DNA of 64,000 bases from an uncultured Bacteroidota bacterium (GCA_902510415.1 CABXBH010000003.1:1-64000); one strand, 5' to 3'. Counted from the first letter of the stretch, positions 46,688 through 56,903 are shown. Numbers and translations: made by a program. The notes: generated by a model not told the origin, from the sequence alone.

Positions 46688-48985
46688 ATGAAAAAAGCTG
46701 TTATTTTTTATTCGTTATTTTTTATTTTTTTAATCACAAAAAAAACAATAGCAAGCGAAGATTATGTGAAATATGTAAATCCGTTAATAGGAACCGATAC
46801 TTCATTTGAACTTTCTAACGGTAATACATATCCTGCAATTGCAAGACCATGGGGAATGAATTTTTGGACACCTCAGACTGGAAAAATGGGAGATGGATGG
46901 GGATACACTTATAAAGCAGAGCATATAGTTGGGTTTAAGCAGACCCATCAGCCAAGTCCGTGGATAAATGATTATGCTGCATTTTCATTGATGCCTTCTG
47001 TTGGAAAATTAGCAGTTCTAGAAGACGAAAGAAGAGCAAAATTTAATCATGATAATGAGTTAGTAGAACCGCACTTTTATTCGGTAATTCTTGATGAAAT
47101 TGATACTAAAGTTGAGTTTACAGTAACTGAAAGATCTTCGTTTTTTAAATTCCACTTCCCTAAAACTGAAAATGCAAATATTATAATTGATGCATTTTTT
47201 AAAAATTCTGAAATAAAAATTATTCCAAACGAAAATAAAATAATTGGTATTGCAAAAAATAATTCTGGAGGTGTGCCAGAAAATTTTGCCAATTATTTTG
47301 TAATTGAATTCAATCGACCATTCAAAAAATCTGGTGTTTGGGATGGAAAAGGTAATATAATTTTAAAAAATCAACTCAAAGGGAAACACGTAGGTGCTTA
47401 TGTTTCATTTAATACTAATCCAAATGATGTAATTGAGGTAAAAGTATCGTCTTCTTTTATAAGTCATGAACAAGCTTGGATAAATCTAAAAAGAGAACTT
47501 CCTGAAAATAAAAACTTTGACGAAATTTTAGCAGAAGGTCGTAAATCGTGGAACGATGAATTGTCAAAAATAAAAGTTGAAACAGAAGATACTCCTTACG
47601 GAATTTCAAATAAAACTAAATTTTATTCAAGCTTTTATAGAACAATATTATTCCCAAGGCAATTCCATGAATATAATGAAAAAGGTAAGCAAATTCATTA
47701 CAGCCCATATAATGGAAAAATCTTAGCTGGCCCTCTGTACACTGACAATGGATTTTGGGATACGTTTAGAGCTGTATTTCCGTTTTATACAATATTATAT
47801 CCTGAAAAACTTGGAGAAATAATGCAAGGTATTATGGTAAACCCATACAAAGAAAGTGGGTGGTTACCAGAATGGTCAAGTCCAGGACATCGTGATTGTA
47901 TGATTGGTTCTAACTCAGCTTCCATTATTGCAGAGGCCTATCTTAAAGGAATAAAAAATTTTGATATAGATACAGCATATAGTGGGATTATCAATAGTTC
48001 AGAAAACGAAGGCCCTTTAAGCTCTGTTGGTAGAAAAGGTGCTTTTGAATATAATAAATTAGGATATATCCCCTTTGATTCTTCAATCAATGAAAACGTA
48101 GCTAGGACATTAGAATATGCTTACAATGACTTTTCAATTTGGAAATTAGCAATTGAATTAGGTCGTCCAAAAACTGAAATAGATTTGTTTGAAAAAAGAG
48201 CTAATAATTATAAAAATGTATTTGATTCGTCAACAAATTTCATGAGAGGAAAATTGAAAAATGGAAATTTTCAATCTCCTTTTGTTCCTGATGCTTGGGG
48301 AGGTGCATTTACGGAAGGAAGTTCTTGGCATTACACATGGTCTGTTATTCATGACCCACAAGGCCTAATTAATTTAATGGGTAGCAGAGAAGATTTTGTA
48401 AAAAAGCTTGATGAAGTATTTACATCAGAGCCAACATCAGATTTTTCTTATTATGGATTTAAAATTCATGAAATATTAGAAATGGAATTACTAAACATGG
48501 GACAATATGCACATGGTAATCAACCAATTCAACATGCAATTTATTTTTATAATTATGCTCAAGAACCCTGGAAAACTCAGGAAAAAATAAGATACGTTCT
48601 AGATAATCTGTATGGGGATGAAGCTGATGGTTATTGTGGTGATGAGGATAATGGTCAAACTTCAGCTTGGTTTTTATTTTCCTCTTTAGGATTCTATCCA
48701 GTAGCGCCCGTTACAATGGAATATATTATTGGTAGCCCACTGTTTAAGCGTGTAGAAATTTCATTACCTAATGGAGAAAAATTTATTATAGATGCGTCAC
48801 AAAATAATAAAGAAAACATATATGTTAATGATGTTAAGTTTAATGAAATTAGATATAATAAAAATTGGCTACATCATAAAGAATTGATGAAGGGTGGAAG
48901 ACTAAAATTTAACATGAATAAAACACCAAATTATGAATGGGGTTCAGCTAAAAATAGTATTCCTTATTCAATGACAAATGAATAA
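46688..48985 (+). CDS. GH92 family alpha-mannosidase
   Basis: YVNPLIGTDTSFELSNGNTYPAIARPWGMNFWTPQ, GFWDTFRAVFPFYTILYP, FTEGSSWHYTW, HGNQPIQHAIYFYNY, GDEDNGQTSAWFLFSSLGFYPVAP. Confidence 0.95.
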   Translation: MKKAVIFYSLFFIFLITKKTIASEDYVKYVNPLIGTDTSFELSNGNTYPAIARPWGMNFWTPQTGKMGDGWGYTYKAEHIVGFKQTHQPSPWINDYAAFSLMPSVGKLAVLEDERRAKFNHDNELVEPHFYSVILDEIDTKVEFTVTERSSFFKFHFPKTENANIIIDAFFKNSEIKIIPNENKIIGIAKNNSGGVPENFANYFVIEFNRPFKKSGVWDGKGNIILKNQLKGKHVGAYVSFNTNPNDVIEVKVSSSFISHEQAWINLKRELPENKNFDEILAEGRKSWNDELSKIKVETEDTPYGISNKTKFYSSFYRTILFPRQFHEYNEKGKQIHYSPYNGKILAGPLYTDNGFWDTFRAVFPFYTILYPEKLGEIMQGIMVNPYKESGWLPEWSSPGHRDCMIGSNSASIIAEAYLKGIKNFDIDTAYSGIINSSENEGPLSSVGRKGAFEYNKLGYIPFDSSINENVARTLEYAYNDFSIWKLAIELGRPKTEIDLFEKRANNYKNVFDSSTNFMRGKLKNGNFQSPFVPDAWGGAFTEGSSWHYTWSVIHDPQGLINLMGSREDFVKKLDEVFTSEPTSDFSYYGFKIHEILEMELLNMGQYAHGNQPIQHAIYFYNYAQEPWKTQEKIRYVLDNLYGDEADGYCGDEDNGQTSAWFLFSSLGFYPVAPVTMEYIIGSPLFKRVEISLPNGEKFIIDASQNNKENIYVNDVKFNEIRYNKNWLHHKELMKGGRLKFNMNKTPNYEWGSAKNSIPYSMTNE

Positions 48986-48991
48986 AATTGT

Positions 48992-49065
48992 CGGGATGAC
49001 AGGATTTGAACCTGCGACCCCACGGCCCCCAGCCGTGTGCGCTAATCGAACTACGCCACATCCCG
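48992..49065 (-). tRNA. tRNA-Pro (GGG)
   Basis: Reverse complement CGGGATGTGGCGTAGTTCGATTAGCGCACACGGCTGGGGGCCGTGGGGTCGCAGGTTCAAATCCTGTCATCCCG. Complementary 7-bp acceptor; anticodon loop CTGGGGG. Confidence 0.96.
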
Positions 49066-49089
49066 CTTTAATGAATTTAAATTATCGTT

Positions 49090-49413
49090 ATGATTAAAAA
49101 GTTAAATATAAAAAATTTAGAACAACGAGAAATAATGCCCGGGTTTCACGGTAGATTTGTAAACGGAGAAAATATTACATGGGCATTTTGGGAAATAGAA
49201 AAAGGCTCATCCATACCAGACCATAATCACATACATGAGCAAATCATGCATGTTTTAAGTGGAGATTTTAGCTTTACTATTAATGGAATACCTAGTATAT
49301 TTACAAAAGGTGATACAATAGTAATTCCATCAAATACACCACATAGAGGAACTGCTTTGACGGATTGTAAAATAATGGATGTTTTTAGTCCTAAAAGAGA
49401 AGAATATATATGA
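49090..49413 (+). CDS. Cupin domain-containing protein
   Basis: IPDHNHIHEQIMHVLSGDFSFTING...GDTIVIPSNTPHRG cupin motifs. Confidence 0.88.
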   Translation: MIKKLNIKNLEQREIMPGFHGRFVNGENITWAFWEIEKGSSIPDHNHIHEQIMHVLSGDFSFTINGIPSIFTKGDTIVIPSNTPHRGTALTDCKIMDVFSPKREEYI

Positions 49414-50195
49414 AAATAAATCTTAAAAGTAAAAAAGCTCTGGTTGGCGGAAGTAGTAAAGGGCTGGGATATGCTGTAGCAAAACAGCTTGCTATATGTG
49501 GAGCTCACGTTACATTAGTTTCTAGAAATGAATCATTATTAAAAAGTAACATTTTAGAGTTGAAAGAACTCACAGGAATTAAACACGATTACTTAGTTGT
49601 TGATTATGATAACAATCTAGAATACAAAAAAATAATCAATAAGTTTTTTTCTAAAAATTCTGTAGATATTTTGATAAACAACACTCAAGGTCCACCAGCT
49701 GGAGACGTATTAAGTGTTAGCGAAGTAGATTATGAAAATTCATTTAATCTATTATTTCAGAATACTGTAAATACATCAATGGCTGCTATTAGAGGAATGA
49801 AAAAAAAAAACTGGGGTAGGATAATTAATATGACATCCGTTTCAGTAAAGGAACCATTGGCATATCTGGCACTTTCAAATACGATTAGATCTGCAGTAAC
49901 AAGTTGGGGGAAAACCTTGTCAATAGAATCTGGAAAAAATAATATAACAGTTAATAATATTCTAACTGGGTTTTTTAACACTAAAAGACTGAATCAGCTT
50001 AATAGTGAAAAGGCAAAAAAATTTAATATCAAAATTGAAGATGTATTTAATAAAATGTCTGAAATGGTACCCCTAAAAAGAATTGGTGAACCAGAAGAAT
50101 TTGGATATTTAGTTGCTTTTTTATCTTCAGAATTTGCCAATTATATAAACGGGGCAAATATTCCAATCGATGGAGGTTTGCTTAAATCAATGTGA
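49410..50195 (+). CDS. Short-chain dehydrogenase/reductase (SDR)
   Basis: GGSSKGLGYAVAKQLA nucleotide-binding motif; INNTQGPPAG; C-terminal YINGANIPIDGGLLKSM. Overlaps the cupin gene by 4 nt. Confidence 0.92.
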   Translation: MKINLKSKKALVGGSSKGLGYAVAKQLAICGAHVTLVSRNESLLKSNILELKELTGIKHDYLVVDYDNNLEYKKIINKFFSKNSVDILINNTQGPPAGDVLSVSEVDYENSFNLLFQNTVNTSMAAIRGMKKKNWGRIINMTSVSVKEPLAYLALSNTIRSAVTSWGKTLSIESGKNNITVNNILTGFFNTKRLNQLNSEKAKKFNIKIEDVFNKMSEMVPLKRIGEPEEFGYLVAFLSSEFANYINGANIPIDGGLLKSM

Positions 50196-50199
50196 TTTG

Positions 50200-50907
50200 C
50201 TATTCCAAAATTACAGTTCTTTCTGAAGGATTAAATGGAGTATCAATTAAAGATCCTGATGAATCTATTAGTTCAAGTTTAATTTTAATTTCCCCTTTAG
50301 GTAATCCCTCTATGTAATAAGGTGCCCATTCATCAATTATAAATTCACTATCCTGAATTGTAGCTTTTACTTTATTTCCATTAGCTGAAATCTCAGTGTT
50401 AATTAAATAAAAGTCAAGTAATAATTTTTGTGTGTCAACTCCCTTATAAGTACCTTTTGGTCTACTGTAGAATAGAAATTCATTATTTAGATCAATTTTG
50501 TTATCTCCAATTTGGGTTAAAATAAAAGCATTAGGGTTTTTAACTGATTCATGATATGATCTAGATAAAAATGCTAATATGACATTATTTTCTTTTTCTA
50601 GATTCTTTGTAAAATTATCTTCATAGTGAGCTGAATAAGGGCCATTATTTACAATAAAATGGATGTGTTGACCTTTTGCAGAATTTGCTAATTGATAATC
50701 GAAGTCTTTTAGTGTCTGCATCCCAAGTTCATATTGATTCACATTAAAAGAAAATTTATAGCCTCCGTCAATACTTATTGGGTCGTTCATTTTAAGAACT
50801 GAATTAGAATATTCAGGAGATCCTTCAACCTTAGTGACAGAAATTTTATTAGGATTATTACAAGAAACCAACAAAATGGCAGCGATAAAAAAATATAGTT
50901 TATTCAT
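50200..50907 (-). CDS. Hypothetical lipoprotein
   Basis: MNKLYFFIAAILLVSCNNPNK lipobox; beta-rich remainder. Confidence 0.75.
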   Translation of the reverse strand: MNKLYFFIAAILLVSCNNPNKISVTKVEGSPEYSNSVLKMNDPISIDGGYKFSFNVNQYELGMQTLKDFDYQLANSAKGQHIHFIVNNGPYSAHYEDNFTKNLEKENNVILAFLSRSYHESVKNPNAFILTQIGDNKIDLNNEFLFYSRPKGTYKGVDTQKLLLDFYLINTEISANGNKVKATIQDSEFIIDEWAPYYIEGLPKGEIKIKLELIDSSGSLIDTPFNPSERTVILE

Positions 50908-50931
50908 GGTATAATTTAAAAATACTAAACA

Positions 50932-50960
50932 AAAAAACACCCCATTTAGAGGTGTTGTTT
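50932..50960 (-). terminator. Rho-independent terminator-like hairpin
   Basis: AACACCcc-attta-gaGGTGTT flanked by A-rich/T-rich tracts, after the 50976-51488 gene on the minus strand. Confidence 0.7.
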
Positions 50961-50975
50961 TAAAATTTTAAGAAA

Positions 50976-51488
50976 TTACTCTACCGGAGGAGATCCAGGA
51001 GGGGGTGGAGGTAACATCATATCATAAACAAAAAATCTGTTAACTAATCCGTCAACAATTTCTGCATCAATCATAGAATTCTTTTTTACCTCTTGTCCAT
51101 CAACTGTTAAGGTCATGCTATGACCAACTACAATCCAAGTTGATCCGCTACCTACAGCTTCATATGGAAGTGCCCAATAAATATCCCACATTGGGTTTTC
51201 AGCCTCGAACCATGCAGTGAGAGCCTCAGCATGCATTTCTTTACCGTTTATTGTGCTTCCATCTGGACCAGCAATTGAAATTTTATCTGTTTCCATAGAC
51301 ATAATCGCTTCCATATCTCTTTCATTATGAGCTTTTATATAGTTTACCCACACGTCTGTGATATCATCTGACCCCACAACGTATTTCTCACCTTCTGCTC
51401 CGGTGAAAAATCCTGCTCCTACTTGGTCAGCAGGTGAATTACAAGCTGTAAATGTTACAGCTAAAATTAAAATAAATAGTTTTTTCAT
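50976..51488 (-). CDS. SnoaL-like / DUF4440 NTF2-fold lipoprotein
   Basis: Lipobox TFTACNS; AHNERDMEAIMSMETDKISIAGPDGSTINGKEMHAEALTAWFE. Confidence 0.78.
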   Translation of the reverse strand: MKKLFILILAVTFTACNSPADQVGAGFFTGAEGEKYVVGSDDITDVWVNYIKAHNERDMEAIMSMETDKISIAGPDGSTINGKEMHAEALTAWFEAENPMWDIYWALPYEAVGSGSTWIVVGHSMTLTVDGQEVKKNSMIDAEIVDGLVNRFFVYDMMLPPPPPGSPPVE

Positions 51489-51517
51489 AGTTTATAATTT
51501 ATTGTGTTAGTATTAAT

Positions 51518-51916
51518 TTATTCTTTGTTTTCTCTTCCGATTAACTTGTTGAAAGTTTCAACATCAAATTCATTTCCGTATAGTAATGTAGAAAATCTCT
51601 GTATCTCGGCAGCAATTTGAATTGCAGCTTTAATTTCTTCATCGTTAGCTCCAGCTTTTTTGGCAAATTCAATCTGAGCTGCTATGCAATATTCGCATCT
51701 AATTGCGGCTGAAACAGCAATAGCAACCAATCTACCTTCTTTGGCATCAATTGGGCTTTCATCAGACCAAAGCATATTAAACTCATCGAAATATTCCGCT
51801 GCCTCTTGAGCCATAAATTCAGGATACATTACATTCCAAGGCGCTTCTTTTTTTTCTTGTTCTTGACTAAAACTAAAGGTCGTAATTAAGAAACATATTA
51901 AAGTTAATTTTTTCAT
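51518..51916 (-). CDS. Carboxymuconolactone decarboxylase / AhpD-like secreted protein
   Basis: AIAVSAAIRCEYCIAAQIEFAKKAGANDEEIKAAIQIAAEI. Start at MKKLTLICFLITTFSFS. Confidence 0.83.
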   Translation of the reverse strand: MKKLTLICFLITTFSFSQEQEKKEAPWNVMYPEFMAQEAAEYFDEFNMLWSDESPIDAKEGRLVAIAVSAAIRCEYCIAAQIEFAKKAGANDEEIKAAIQIAAEIQRFSTLLYGNEFDVETFNKLIGRENKE

Positions 51917-51977
51917 AGTTTGTATATTAAAAATAAAGAATTTACAATATAGTGAATTAGCTTTTATTTTTAACAAA

Positions 51978-52002
51978 AAAACACCCCATAAAGGGGTGTT
52001 TC
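51978..52002 (-). terminator. Rho-independent terminator downstream of FAS1 gene
   Basis: AAAACACCCC-ataaa-GGGGTGTTT with a T-rich minus-strand tail. Confidence 0.85.
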
Positions 52003-52028
52003 AAATTAAACTGGAAATATTAAATAGT

Positions 52029-53000
52029 TTACGGTAATACTACAGTATCAATTGCATGTATAATTCCATTATCGGCTTGAACATCAACTAAAATAATATT
52101 ACTTGTTCTATCATTATTATCAGTTAATATTCCTTGGCCATTGTCACCGACATTAAATGTCAAATTTCCTCCTCCAGCAGTGCTAAATTCCATGCCGTCA
52201 GATAAATTTATAGATAACTGATTTGCACCAGCAATTACATGATAAGCTAATACAGCTGATAAAGTTGGTTCGTCTATGTCATTTAAACTACTTAGACCTA
52301 GTTCTGAAAGGAGATTTTCAAATGCACTATTAACAGGTGCAAATACTGTAAATGGTGAAGATGAAGTTCCTGAAGGTATACTTAATAAACCGACAAAATC
52401 TTGTGTAAGATCTTCTCTAGTTAATGCCTGAACTAAAATATCAAAATTTGGGTCAGCCAAGGCAAATGTTACTACTGAGGGTAATCCAATCACTCCATCA
52501 ACAATGTGTACAACTCCATTACTAGCAATTACATCAGCAGTTGTAACTGATGAAACTCCGTTAAAGGAAACTCCATTATCTGTATTAATGTAGATAGACA
52601 TATTGGTTTGAGATGCTGAGCTGATTGCCTGAGTATTTGCATATCCATTGGTCAAAGAGCCTGATTGAACTTCACCACTAATAACATGATTTAATAAAAC
52701 ATTAGTTAATACATCAACAGGGACATCCTCTAAACTTGAGGCATTTATGCTAGTCAAAAAAGAATCAAATGCATCGTTCGTTGGAGCCAAAACAGTAAAT
52801 GCGCCAGGTGAACTTAGAGTAGCATCTAATCCAGTTACTTGTAATGCTGAAACTAATGTACTTAAACTCTCTGTTTGAGAAGCTAAATCAACGATAGAAG
52901 AACCCGCACAACAAAGACCATCATCATTATCATCACTATCACATGAAATAATAAATAGAGATAAAAATAATATTGGTAAAATTTTAAAATAATTTTTCAT
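52029..53000 (-). CDS. Fasciclin (FAS1) domain lipoprotein, two domains
   Basis: Lipobox LFIISCDSDD; two FAS1 blocks (GAFTVLAPTNDAFDSFL..VLLNHVISGEV.. and SPFTVFAPVNSAFENLL..VLAYHVIAG..). Confidence 0.93.
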   Translation of the reverse strand: MKNYFKILPILFLSLFIISCDSDDNDDGLCCAGSSIVDLASQTESLSTLVSALQVTGLDATLSSPGAFTVLAPTNDAFDSFLTSINASSLEDVPVDVLTNVLLNHVISGEVQSGSLTNGYANTQAISSASQTNMSIYINTDNGVSFNGVSSVTTADVIASNGVVHIVDGVIGLPSVVTFALADPNFDILVQALTREDLTQDFVGLLSIPSGTSSSPFTVFAPVNSAFENLLSELGLSSLNDIDEPTLSAVLAYHVIAGANQLSINLSDGMEFSTAGGGNLTFNVGDNGQGILTDNNDRTSNIILVDVQADNGIIHAIDTVVLP

Positions 53001-53083
53001 AATAAATTTTAATGTTAAAACATTCAACAGTCAAATGCCATGCCACAAATTGATATTAATTTTAAGATTATGAAAATTAACTT

Positions 53084-54106
53084 TTAATTAAGATTAATAC
53101 TATTTCTTATTTGATTTCTATTAATCTTGCCATTGTTTTTAGGAAAAGTATCAAGAAGAAAAACTTTTTTTGGAACTTCGTATTTATCAAGTTTTTTAAA
53201 CGCATCTTTGTAATTTTCTGGGATATTTTCTTTAAAAACTATAACTACTTCATCACCAAGTTTATCATTGCTTAATGAACTAATTATAAAATCTGAAGAA
53301 TAGTATTTTGATAATTTTTGTTCTACAGTTTCAGGATTAATTTTTATTCCTCCAGAATTTATAATAAAATCCTTCCTCCCTAAAAGGATAAATTTATTGC
53401 TACTGGTTAAATGAACTACATCATTTGTTTGAACAAAATCAATTGAAAGATGACCTGGCTTAATTAATAAACAATTGTTTTTTTCATAAATTTTAATTCC
53501 AGGCAATAAAGTGAATTCACTCTGGTTCTTCGATAGATTTTTTATCGCAATATGAGTAATGGTCTCTGTCATTCCATATGTTTCAAATACATTTGAATCA
53601 ATAGATAAAATTTTTTCTCTTAGAGCTTGATTTACAGCGCTTCCACCTACAATTACATTTTTTATTTTTCCAATATATTTTAAAGAGTTTTCTAACTGCA
53701 TTGGAGTAAGGCCAACAAAATCAAAATCATTTTTTAAATTTAAAAGGGGTGTGCTATTAACCGGATATAAATAGATGTCTAAACCTAAAACTAAAGCTCT
53801 AACAAGCATCATTTTACCAGCGATATATTTTATTGGCAAACAATTTATCAATCTATCGCCTGGACTTAGATTAAAGTATTTAGCTGTTAATTTAGCTGAC
53901 GCAATTAAATCTGTTTTCTTCAATTTAATTTTTTTTGGTTTCCCCGTAGAACCAGATGTATTCGCGTGTATAAAATCACTCTTATCAAACCAAGAAATCA
54001 AGAAATCGTAATAGTCTTTTTTATCTTTTAACTTATTTAAAAGACTTGATTTAGAATTCGATTCTCCTTCAAATTTGAATTTATTATGTATTAGTATATC
54101 TGTCAA
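53084..54106 (-). CDS. menE: O-succinylbenzoate--CoA ligase
   Basis: AMP-binding HANTSGSTGKPKKIKLKK, FETYGMTETITHIAIK; position in men cluster. Confidence 0.9.
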   Translation of the reverse strand: MTDILIHNKFKFEGESNSKSSLLNKLKDKKDYYDFLISWFDKSDFIHANTSGSTGKPKKIKLKKTDLIASAKLTAKYFNLSPGDRLINCLPIKYIAGKMMLVRALVLGLDIYLYPVNSTPLLNLKNDFDFVGLTPMQLENSLKYIGKIKNVIVGGSAVNQALREKILSIDSNVFETYGMTETITHIAIKNLSKNQSEFTLLPGIKIYEKNNCLLIKPGHLSIDFVQTNDVVHLTSSNKFILLGRKDFIINSGGIKINPETVEQKLSKYYSSDFIISSLSNDKLGDEVVIVFKENIPENYKDAFKKLDKYEVPKKVFLLDTFPKNNGKINRNQIRNSINLN

Positions 54107-55142
54107 TTTTGTTTAAAAAAAAATTTAAATCCCATTTTTTATTTTCATTTAGAAAAATAGTGTCCCTATGAATTTCTAGGGGAGAAATGATATTGTTTTT
54201 AAAAAGCATTCCTGTACCTAAACCCTGCCTCATATTATTACCTTTTGTATACACCCATTGAGAAATTACATTTAGGCCAACATTACTTTCTAATGCACTT
54301 GTAGCCCACCATTTAATGTTTCTCTTTTCTGCTAAATCTATCCATCGATTTGATTCTTCTATACCACCCAATAAGCTAGGTTTTATAATTAAAAATTGAG
54401 GATTAATGGTTTCTAATAAAACATCCTTTTCTGAAACTTTAATCAACTCTTCATCTAACGCAATTGGAATTGGGGACATTTGGCATAATTGAGCCATTTC
54501 ATACCACTGATTGGGTTTTATAGGCTGCTCTAAAGAATGAATTGAAAAATTGCTTAATCTCTTGATTTTTTCTAAAGCGTTATCTTTTCTAAATGCGCCA
54601 TTTGCGTCTAGCCTAATTTCCAGATCCTTTTCTGAATATTTTTTTCTGATTTTTTTAATCATTTCAAACTCAGATTCAAAATCTAAAGCACCAACCTTTA
54701 TTTTAATACAGTTAAATCCATCATTGATTTTACTCCTTATTTGAGTTTCCATATATTCAATATCACCCATCCAAACCAAACCATTTATTCGAATACTGTC
54801 ATTGAAATTTGAAAAAGAAGAATCAAATAATTTAAAATTTTCATCATAAGTAAGATCCCTCAAAGCAGTTTCTATTGCAAATTTTATCGCTGGATAATCT
54901 TCAATTTCTTTATCTTCAATAATTTTACCGGATGAAATTTTTTCACAAACTTGTTTAAGCTTTAAATTAATATTTTTAATATTATCTATACTAAGTCCTG
55001 GAATTATACTGCACTCACCTATTCCAATTTTATTTTCATTTTCGATTAATAAAAACCAACTAGGTTTTTCATTTAAAACATCTCTTGATGTTTTTCCTGG
55101 GATTTTAAATTTTAGGTTATGTTTAAAATAAGATGCTTTCAT
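54084..55142 (-). CDS. menC: o-Succinylbenzoate synthase (enolase superfamily)
   Basis: CIKIKVGALDFESEF, RLDANGAF, LEQPI, ALDEELI, IIKPSLLGGIEES. Confidence 0.92.
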   Translation of the reverse strand: MKASYFKHNLKFKIPGKTSRDVLNEKPSWFLLIENENKIGIGECSIIPGLSIDNIKNINLKLKQVCEKISSGKIIEDKEIEDYPAIKFAIETALRDLTYDENFKLFDSSFSNFNDSIRINGLVWMGDIEYMETQIRSKINDGFNCIKIKVGALDFESEFEMIKKIRKKYSEKDLEIRLDANGAFRKDNALEKIKRLSNFSIHSLEQPIKPNQWYEMAQLCQMSPIPIALDEELIKVSEKDVLLETINPQFLIIKPSLLGGIEESNRWIDLAEKRNIKWWATSALESNVGLNVISQWVYTKGNNMRQGLGTGMLFKNNIISPLEIHRDTIFLNENKKWDLNFFLNKIDRYTNT

Positions 55143-56043
55143 ATGCCAAAAAAATAGAAATTAAAATTGAATATATAAAGGTTGAAATGGCTAGTTGTTT
55201 TAATAGAGGTTTAAATTTCTCTGGAGAAATTGCAAGTCTTACTCTATAAATATGAAAAACTATAGGAAAGATTGCTGCAATAATAAAAAAATATCCAATT
55301 GAAATTTCAAAATTTGCTGACCATAAAAAAGTTATTAATATTGGAATGGACATTAAAGTATAATGATAAATTTTAGAGTTTTTGAAACCAATTCTAGTTG
55401 GGATTGTTTTTTTATTCATTTTAGAATCGTTTTCTATATCTCTTATATTATTAAGATTCAGTACTCCCACACAAAGCAATCCTAAAGAAATTGCAATAGG
55501 CAATAATATAAAATCCAGTTTGAGGGTATAAAGGAAAGATGAACCCATAACACTAATTAAACCAAAAAAAATAAAAACAAATATATCCCCCAATCCTTTG
55601 TATCCATAAGGTGATTTCCCCATGGTATATTTAATTGCAGCAGCAACAGAAAAAATGGATAGAATTAAAAAAATAATTAATAAATAATAATTTGTTCCAA
55701 AGGAATATTTGATTAAAAAATAAGAAAGTGAAACAGAAATAAATATATTAATTAATATTGCTTTTTTTAATTCTGAAGTTGAAATTTCACCCGAGGCAAT
55801 TGATCTCTTTGGACCAATTCTATTATCATCTGTTCCTAAAACTCCGTCACCGTAATCATTCGCAAAATTTGATAAAATCTGATAAGAAATTGCTGTTAGG
55901 AGTGCTAGTGTAAATATTATAATATCAAATTTTTGTGAAAAAAAAGAGTAAAAAGAACCTATTATAATTCCTGAAATTGACAAGGGTACAGTTTCAAGCC
56001 TGGCAGTACCAATCCAGTTTTTTAATTTCTTTTTTGAATTCAT
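55123..56043 (-). CDS. menA: 1,4-dihydroxy-2-naphthoate polyprenyltransferase
   Basis: SNFANDYGDGVLGTDDNRIGPKR prenyltransferase motif; NNIRDIENDSKMNKKTI; multi-TM. Confidence 0.94.
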   Translation of the reverse strand: MNSKKKLKNWIGTARLETVPLSISGIIIGSFYSFFSQKFDIIIFTLALLTAISYQILSNFANDYGDGVLGTDDNRIGPKRSIASGEISTSELKKAILINIFISVSLSYFLIKYSFGTNYYLLIIFLILSIFSVAAAIKYTMGKSPYGYKGLGDIFVFIFFGLISVMGSSFLYTLKLDFILLPIAISLGLLCVGVLNLNNIRDIENDSKMNKKTIPTRIGFKNSKIYHYTLMSIPILITFLWSANFEISIGYFFIIAAIFPIVFHIYRVRLAISPEKFKPLLKQLAISTFIYSILISIFLAYESILF

Positions 56044-56067
56044 TTTCTGATAAAATGATTTATATAT

Positions 56068-56886
56068 TTACGGAAATTTAGGATATTTTTTAAAGTTTGG
56101 GTCTCTCTTTTCTAAAAATGCTTCCTTGCCTTCTTGTGCTTCTTCGGTCAGATAATATAATAATGTTGCATCCCCCGCTAATTGCATTAAACCGTGTTGC
56201 CCGTCAAGCTCGGCATTTAGGCTTCTTTTAATCATTCTCAAAGCTAAAGGACTTCTTTTTTGCATAATTAAACACCATTCTAAAACTGTTTCTTCTAATC
56301 TTTCTAAAGGCACTACTTTGTTAACCATACCCATTTCAAATGCTTCTTTTGCAGAATATTGCTTACATAGGAACCATATCTCTCTAGCTTTTTTCTGACC
56401 TACGTGTCTTGCTAAATAAGACGACCCAAAGCCTCCGTCAAAACTACCAACCTTAGGTCCTGTTTGGCCAAATATTGCATTTTCACTTGCGATAGTTAAA
56501 TCACAGACGACATGTAAAACATGACCGCCACCAATAGCATATCCATTAACCATCGCTATGACCGGCTTGGGTAATTCCCTTATCCTTTTATGTAAATCTA
56601 GCACGTTTAATCTTGGCACACCGTCGTCCCCAATATAACCACCAGTGCCTTTAACATTCTGGTCACCTCCACTACAAAAAGCTTTATCCCCAATTCCAGT
56701 AATAATTACAATATCTATATCGTTTCTCTCCCTACAAATTTCAAATGCATCAAGCATTTCAATATTAGTCTCAGGTCGGAAAGCGTTATAAACTTTAGGT
56801 CTATTAATTGTAACTTTTGCAACTCCATTATAAAAGTCAAAATTTATATCAGTGTATTTCTTTATTGTAGTCCAGGATACTTTCAT
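56068..56886 (-). CDS. menB: 1,4-dihydroxy-2-naphthoyl-CoA synthase
   Basis: [88 protein letters not shown]. Confidence 0.97.
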   Translation of the reverse strand: MKVSWTTIKKYTDINFDFYNGVAKVTINRPKVYNAFRPETNIEMLDAFEICRERNDIDIVIITGIGDKAFCSGGDQNVKGTGGYIGDDGVPRLNVLDLHKRIRELPKPVIAMVNGYAIGGGHVLHVVCDLTIASENAIFGQTGPKVGSFDGGFGSSYLARHVGQKKAREIWFLCKQYSAKEAFEMGMVNKVVPLERLEETVLEWCLIMQKRSPLALRMIKRSLNAELDGQHGLMQLAGDATLLYYLTEEAQEGKEAFLEKRDPNFKKYPKFP

Positions 56887-56903
56887 CTTAATTTTTTATG
56901 TGT

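Noticed and set aside
46688-48985. Third GH92 as a mannosyl-phosphate uncapping enzyme because of GNQP instead of GNEP.
   Set aside because: In the uncapping GH92 enzymes I recall, the catalytic acid Glu is replaced by Gln. That residue most likely corresponds to the Glu in EGxxWxYxW, which is intact here. The GNQP change is probably in a different subsite.
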